The notes under the pieces: model-generated
Told to the model about the DNA's origin: nothing
The model's input: the letters and a program-made list of their open reading frames with translations, nothing else
Databases searched by the model: none
In this document: positions 5,688 to 8,495 of the stretch, in pieces
Layout: each line of letters opens with the position of its first letter
Numbering within the stretch: the first letter of the stretch is position 1
Assembly (NCBI GenBank): GCA_017622395.1
Contig: JAGARF010000235.1
Location: forward strand, 1-8,495
Length of the DNA stretch: 8,495 nucleotides
Direction of reading: 5' to 3'
Source: Clostridia bacterium
Lineage (GTDB): Bacteria > Bacillota > Clostridia > RGIG6154
Translations under genes and position numbers: made by a program

Positions 5688-7028
5688 ATGAAAAGTAAAA
5701 CAATGTATATATGCTCCGCCTGCGGATATCAGTCTCCAAAATGGTCAGGAAAGTGTCCTGATTGCGGAGAATGGAACTCTCTTGTTGAAGAGGTTGTTGC
5801 AGAAATAAAACCCTCAAAGGCTCAAAAATCAGGAATTACCTTTCCCGACCCTGTTTCAATTAACGACATATCCGTCAATACAGAAATAAGATTTAAAAGT
5901 GGAATAAGTGAGCTTGACAGAGTTTTGGGCGGTGGAATTGTTGAAGGCTCTCTTGTTCTGGTGGGCGGTGAGCCGGGAATAGGTAAATCCACATTGCTTC
6001 TGCAGATTTGCAAATTTGCAAAAGATGATATTTTATATATTTCAGGCGAAGAATCCTCATCCCAGATTAAGCTCCGTGCAAAAAGGCTTGAGGTTTCAAA
6101 CGAAAAGCTTTCTCTGTTATGCACAACAAATCTTGAAAGTGTTGTAAATGCCATTGAAAAAAACAAACCTAAAATTGCAATTGTCGACTCTGTGCAGACT
6201 ATTTCATCAGCAGAGCTTTCTTCTGCACCCGGAACTGTAAGCCAGATAAGAGAGGTTACTCTTGCTCTTATGCAGGTTGCCAAAAACAACGGCACAACTG
6301 TTTTTATAGTAGGTCATGTAACAAAAGAAGGCTCTATTGCAGGGCCGAGAGTTTTAGAGCATATGGTTGACTGTGTTTTATACTTTGAAGGCGAAAAACA
6401 AACAAACTTCAGAATTTTAAGAGCTGTCAAAAACAGATTTGGTTCAACCAATGAGCTTGGAATATTTGAAATGCACGATACAGGTCTTGCAGAGGTTTTA
6501 AACCCCTCTTTAACACTTCTTGAAAATCACCAGATGTTAAGCTCAGGTTGCTGTATAACCTGCACCGTTGAAGGAACAAGACCTATTCTTGCAGAGGTTC
6601 AGTCACTTGTTTCTCCGACCTTTTTCCCCATGCCGAGAAGAACAGCCTCAGGTCTTGACTATAACAAGGTTATGCTTCTTCTTGCAGTTCTTGAAAAAAG
6701 AGTTAAGTTAAACCTTGGTGTCAACGATATTTATGTAAACATTGCAGGGGGAATGAGAATTTTTGAACCATCATCAGACCTTGCTGTTATTCTTGCTGTT
6801 TATTCAGGTCTTAAAGATATAATAATCGACCCCAAAACAATAGCAATAGGTGAAGTAGGACTTTCAGGCGAGGTTCGTGCCGTCTCCTCTGTAGAGCTAA
6901 GAATTAACGAAGCAAGAAAGATGGGTTTTGAAAAGATCATAATCCCCTACGGCAATTTTATCCATCTTAAAGACAAAACAGGAGTTTTTGGAGTAAAATC
7001 CATAGCAGATGCTATAAATTTGATATAA
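5688..7028 (+). CDS. radA: DNA repair protein RadA
   Basis: A 446-residue RadA (Sms), a RecA-related ATPase and DnaB-like helicase that drives branch migration of recombination intermediates. Domains in order: N-terminal zinc finger (Cys9-x2-Cys12, Cys23-x2-Cys26, with GYQSPKW and GKCPDCGEWNS); RecA-like core with Walker A GEPGIGKS (94-101) and a Walker B-like IAIVDSVQT; the RadA signature KNRFG (248-252); and a C-terminal Lon-protease-like domain (NIAGGMRIFEPSSDLAV, GEVGLSGEVRAV). Length is normal for the family. The start is uncertain: GTG at 5676, ATG at 5688 and ATG at 5703 are in frame, and none has a clear Shine-Dalgarno. 5688 is chosen because it puts the first zinc-finger cysteine where RadA proteins usually have it. 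A weak promoter, TTTACA (5623-5628)-17-TAAATT, may serve it. Divergent from the glycosyltransferase operon. Confidence 0.95.
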   Translation: MKSKTMYICSACGYQSPKWSGKCPDCGEWNSLVEEVVAEIKPSKAQKSGITFPDPVSINDISVNTEIRFKSGISELDRVLGGGIVEGSLVLVGGEPGIGKSTLLLQICKFAKDDILYISGEESSSQIKLRAKRLEVSNEKLSLLCTTNLESVVNAIEKNKPKIAIVDSVQTISSAELSSAPGTVSQIREVTLALMQVAKNNGTTVFIVGHVTKEGSIAGPRVLEHMVDCVLYFEGEKQTNFRILRAVKNRFGSTNELGIFEMHDTGLAEVLNPSLTLLENHQMLSSGCCITCTVEGTRPILAEVQSLVSPTFFPMPRRTASGLDYNKVMLLLAVLEKRVKLNLGVNDIYVNIAGGMRIFEPSSDLAVILAVYSGLKDIIIDPKTIAIGEVGLSGEVRAVSSVELRINEARKMGFEKIIIPYGNFIHLKDKTGVFGVKSIADAINLI

Positions 7029-7034
7029 AATATT

Positions 7035-7063
7035 TTGACAATTTTCTTATTTTATGATATAAT
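7035..7063 (+). promoter_or_regulatory. Fully consensus sigma-A promoter of carD
   Basis: TTGACA (7035-7040), a 17-base spacer and TATAAT (7058-7063) match the housekeeping consensus at every position. The first base lies six bases after the radA stop codon. The predicted start is near 7070, so carD can be expressed strongly and independently of radA. Confidence 0.88.
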
Positions 7064-7090
7064 TAACCCATAATATGTCAGTTTTAAACA

Positions 7091-7099
7091 AGGAAGTGA
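7091..7099 (+). promoter_or_regulatory. Ribosome binding site deciding a TTG start for carD
   Basis: AGGAAGTGA differs by one base from the extended Shine-Dalgarno AGGAGGTGA. Its GGAAG core ends eight bases before TTG at 7105, optimal spacing for that codon. It lies downstream of the alternative ATG at 7075 and so cannot serve it. Confidence 0.75.
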
Positions 7100-7104
7100 G
7101 TTTA

Positions 7105-7584
7105 TTGTACAAGGTCGGAGAAAAAATTGTTTACCCTATGCATGGTGCCGGAATTATTACTTCTTTTGAAGAAAAGGAAGTCCTGGGCAGTATGCAGAAA
7201 TATTATGTTCTCGAAATTTCCGGCATTGATGCAACTCATCTTGTCCCTGTTGCAACAGCAGATGCAATCGGTGTCCGTCCTGTTATAAAAAAAGATGCTG
7301 TTGACAAGATATACAAGCTTCTTTCCAATTACAAAGAAGAAGACACTTCAAATTGGAACAAAAGATACCGTGAAAATTTAAGAAAAATGAAAACAGGTGT
7401 TTTAGAGGAGGTTGCAAAGGTTGTTTCTTCCCTTTCTGTAAGAGAAACTGAGAAACCTCTTTCCACCAGCGAAAAAAAGATGCTTAACAACGCAACAAAC
7501 ATTTTAGTCAGCGAGCTTTCTCTTGCAACTGATGAAACTGACGAAAAAATACATAATAAAATTAAAGAATTACTGTCATTGTAA
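7105..7584 (+). CDS. carD: CarD family RNA polymerase-binding transcription regulator
   Basis: A 159-residue protein with the CarD/CdnL fold. The N-terminal Tudor-like domain that contacts the RNA polymerase beta subunit is clear (YKVGEKIVYPMHGAGIITSFEEKE, then YYVLEISGIDATHLVPV and a VRPVI strand). A helical C-terminal domain (about 70-159) is expected to touch DNA at the upstream edge of the promoter bubble. Members modulate open-complex stability, often at rRNA and stress promoters. An ATG ten codons upstream (7075) is in frame, but the consensus promoter would start RNA about five bases before it, leaving no ribosome site. TTG at 7105 has a strong one, and family proteins typically begin at this (M)-[FY]-KVG position. 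Convergent with the transketolase gene. Confidence 0.92.
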   Translation: MYKVGEKIVYPMHGAGIITSFEEKEVLGSMQKYYVLEISGIDATHLVPVATADAIGVRPVIKKDAVDKIYKLLSNYKEEDTSNWNKRYRENLRKMKTGVLEEVAKVVSSLSVRETEKPLSTSEKKMLNNATNILVSELSLATDETDEKIHNKIKELLSL

Positions 7585-7617
7585 AACAAAACTCAAATTA
7601 AATAAAATCTTGGTATA

Positions 7618-7676
7618 TTAAAGCAACCCAAACCCGTAGCATATTTTCTATATGTAAGTGGTTTGGGTTGCTTTAA
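7618..7676. terminator. Long hairpin with perfect 17-bp stem, probable terminator
   Basis: TTAAAGCAACCCAAACC (7618-7634) pairs perfectly with 7660-7676. The 25-base loop folds further through CATAT (7640-7644) and ATATG (7650-7654). No T-tract follows directly, so it is not a textbook intrinsic terminator, but it lies just after carD and before the convergent gene's end. Confidence 0.6.
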
Positions 7677-7677
7677 A

Positions 7678-7705
7678 GTACCCATATGCTTAAGCATATG
7701 GGTAC
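7678..7705. repeat. Perfect 28-base palindrome
   Basis: The left half GTACCCATATGCTT (7678-7691) is mirrored without mismatch or spacer by 7692-7705. One base separates it from the preceding hairpin. It may act as the - strand terminator hairpin for the transketolase gene or as a site for a dimeric DNA-binding protein. Confidence 0.7.
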
Positions 7706-7718
7706 GGTAGAACTGATT

Positions 7719-8495
7719 TTATTTAATTTTGATTGCCTCTTTTGCTTTTTGTGCTATATATTCAGGTGTGATGTTATAAAGTTCAAAAAGTTCAGCAGGC
7801 TTTCCCGATGTTCCGAACTTATCCTGAACACCAACTTTGAGTACAGGCACAGGTTTTTCTTCACATACTACCTCTGCTACTGCACTTCCAAGTCCGCCGT
7901 AAACATTATGTTCTTCAACAGTTACAATTGCCCCTGTTTCTTTAGCTGCCTTAACAATAATATCTTTATCAATTGGCTTGATTGTATGAATATCAACAAC
8001 TCTTGCAGATATTCCTTCTGCTTTAAGAATTTCAGCAGCTTTAAGTGCAAATTCAAGTACAATACCTGTTGCAACGATTGTAACATCGTTTCCGTCTTTG
8101 ATTTCAACACCCTTACCGATTTCAAATTTAAAATCTTCATTATGGATATTTTCTGTTGCAAGTCTGCAAAATCTCAAGTATACAGGTCCGTTATGCTCAA
8201 GTGCCGCTTTAACTGCCTGTTTTGCCTCAATTGCATCACAAGGGTTAATAACAACCATACCTGGGATTGTTCTCATTAAGCTTATATCTTCAATACACTG
8301 ATGGGTTGCACCGTCTTCACCAACAGAAATACCGCCGTGAGTACCAACAACCTTAACATTCAACTTAGGATAACAAACTGAGTTTCTTACCTGTTCAAAT
8401 GCTCTGCCTGATGAAAACATTGCAAATGATGCAGCAAACACAGGAATACCGCAGGTTGCAATACCTGCCGCAGTTGAAATCATATTTCCCTCTGC
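7719..8495 (-). CDS. Transketolase, C-terminal subunit (5' end outside window)
   Basis: 258 residues are visible; the start lies past the right edge, probably about 50 residues upstream given the usual subunit size of roughly 310. The first residues, AEGNMISTAAGIA, contain the Glu expected to activate the thiamine diphosphate aminopyrimidine (Glu at bases 8492-8490). Then come the pyrimidine-binding domain (FAASFAMFSSGRAFEQVRNS, THGGISVGEDGATHQ, NPCDAIEAKQAV) and the transketolase C-terminal domain (VTIVATGIVLEFALKAAEIL, VVDIHTIKPID, TVEEHNVYGGLGSAVAEVV, GVQDKFGTSGKPAEL). This is the split form, in which the diphosphate-binding half is a separate protein usually encoded next door, here off the window. 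It moves two-carbon units in the non-oxidative pentose phosphate pathway. 1-deoxyxylulose-5-phosphate synthase is excluded because it is a single long chain and has different motifs. Confidence 0.92.
   Translation of the reverse strand, partial: AEGNMISTAAGIATCGIPVFAASFAMFSSGRAFEQVRNSVCYPKLNVKVVGTHGGISVGEDGATHQCIEDISLMRTIPGMVVINPCDAIEAKQAVKAALEHNGPVYLRFCRLATENIHNEDFKFEIGKGVEIKDGNDVTIVATGIVLEFALKAAEILKAEGISARVVDIHTIKPIDKDIIVKAAKETGAIVTVEEHNVYGGLGSAVAEVVCEEKPVPVLKVGVQDKFGTSGKPAELFELYNITPEYIAQKAKEAIKIK

Larger units (their letters stand above)
7595..7729. repeat. 135-bp convergent intergenic region bounded by a 15-bp perfect inverted repeat
   Basis: AAATTAAATAAAATC (7595-7609) is the exact reverse complement of 7715-7729. 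The right arm contains the transketolase stop codon; the left arm starts ten bases after the carD stop. The two inner palindromes sit between the arms, giving a possible cruciform. Read outward in either direction, the arms are T-rich (GATTTTATTTAATTT), which would suit a bidirectional termination region. Confidence 0.65.

Noticed and set aside
7686..8301. Open frames of up to 197 residues on the + strand opposite the transketolase gene
   Set aside because: Translation is rich in Cys, Phe and Asn in the way antisense readings of such genes are; no ribosome site or family motif, and the - strand frame is an unmistakable transketolase subunit.

Overview
The window reads as chromosome from an anaerobic, low-G+C Gram-positive bacterium, most likely a Clostridia member of a gut-type community. 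The signs are A/T-rich codon choice, strong Shine-Dalgarno sites, near-consensus sigma-A promoters, an oxygen-sensitive glycyl radical enzyme (GRE), a CarD-type regulator, a DUF1292 protein and a split (two-subunit) transketolase. Nothing in the sequence fixes genus or species. No tRNA, rRNA, CRISPR array, transposase or phage gene was seen.

Region 1 (1-3566, + strand) is a catabolic-looking cluster. It holds the C-terminal two thirds of a LacI-family regulator, then a short GRE of 661 residues with its radical-SAM activating enzyme; the last two overlap by ATGA. The regulator stop codon, a 14-bp-arm palindrome, a TTGACT-17-TATAAT promoter and a second CG-centred palindrome over the transcription start are packed into about 60 bases. 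This suggests that the regulator controls the GRE operon directly. The GRE substrate cannot be named from sequence: the enzyme has the thiyl Cys-x-Glu and the C-terminal glycyl loop, but both in non-standard contexts, and its N-terminal half is compact.

Region 2 (3533-3974, - strand) is a small self-contained unit: promoter, about 100 nt of strongly folded leader beginning at the predicted transcript 5' end, an intrinsic terminator, a ribosome binding site, and a 54-residue protein of unknown function. It shares a perfect hairpin terminator with the convergent GRE operon.

Region 3 (3932-5595, - strand) is a two-gene operon: a membrane processive-type family 2 glycosyltransferase and a DUF1292 protein, with its own promoter and a perfect hairpin terminator.

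Region 4 (5688-7584, + strand) holds radA (DNA recombination and repair) and then carD (RNA polymerase-binding regulator), the latter from a fully consensus promoter and most probably a TTG start. Region 5 (7595-8495) is a 135-bp convergent intergenic stretch built of three palindromes, followed by the C-terminal subunit of a split transketolase on the - strand, which runs off the right edge.

The most interesting candidates are the short divergent GRE with its compact-cluster activase and regulatory site, and the structured-leader/54-residue unit.
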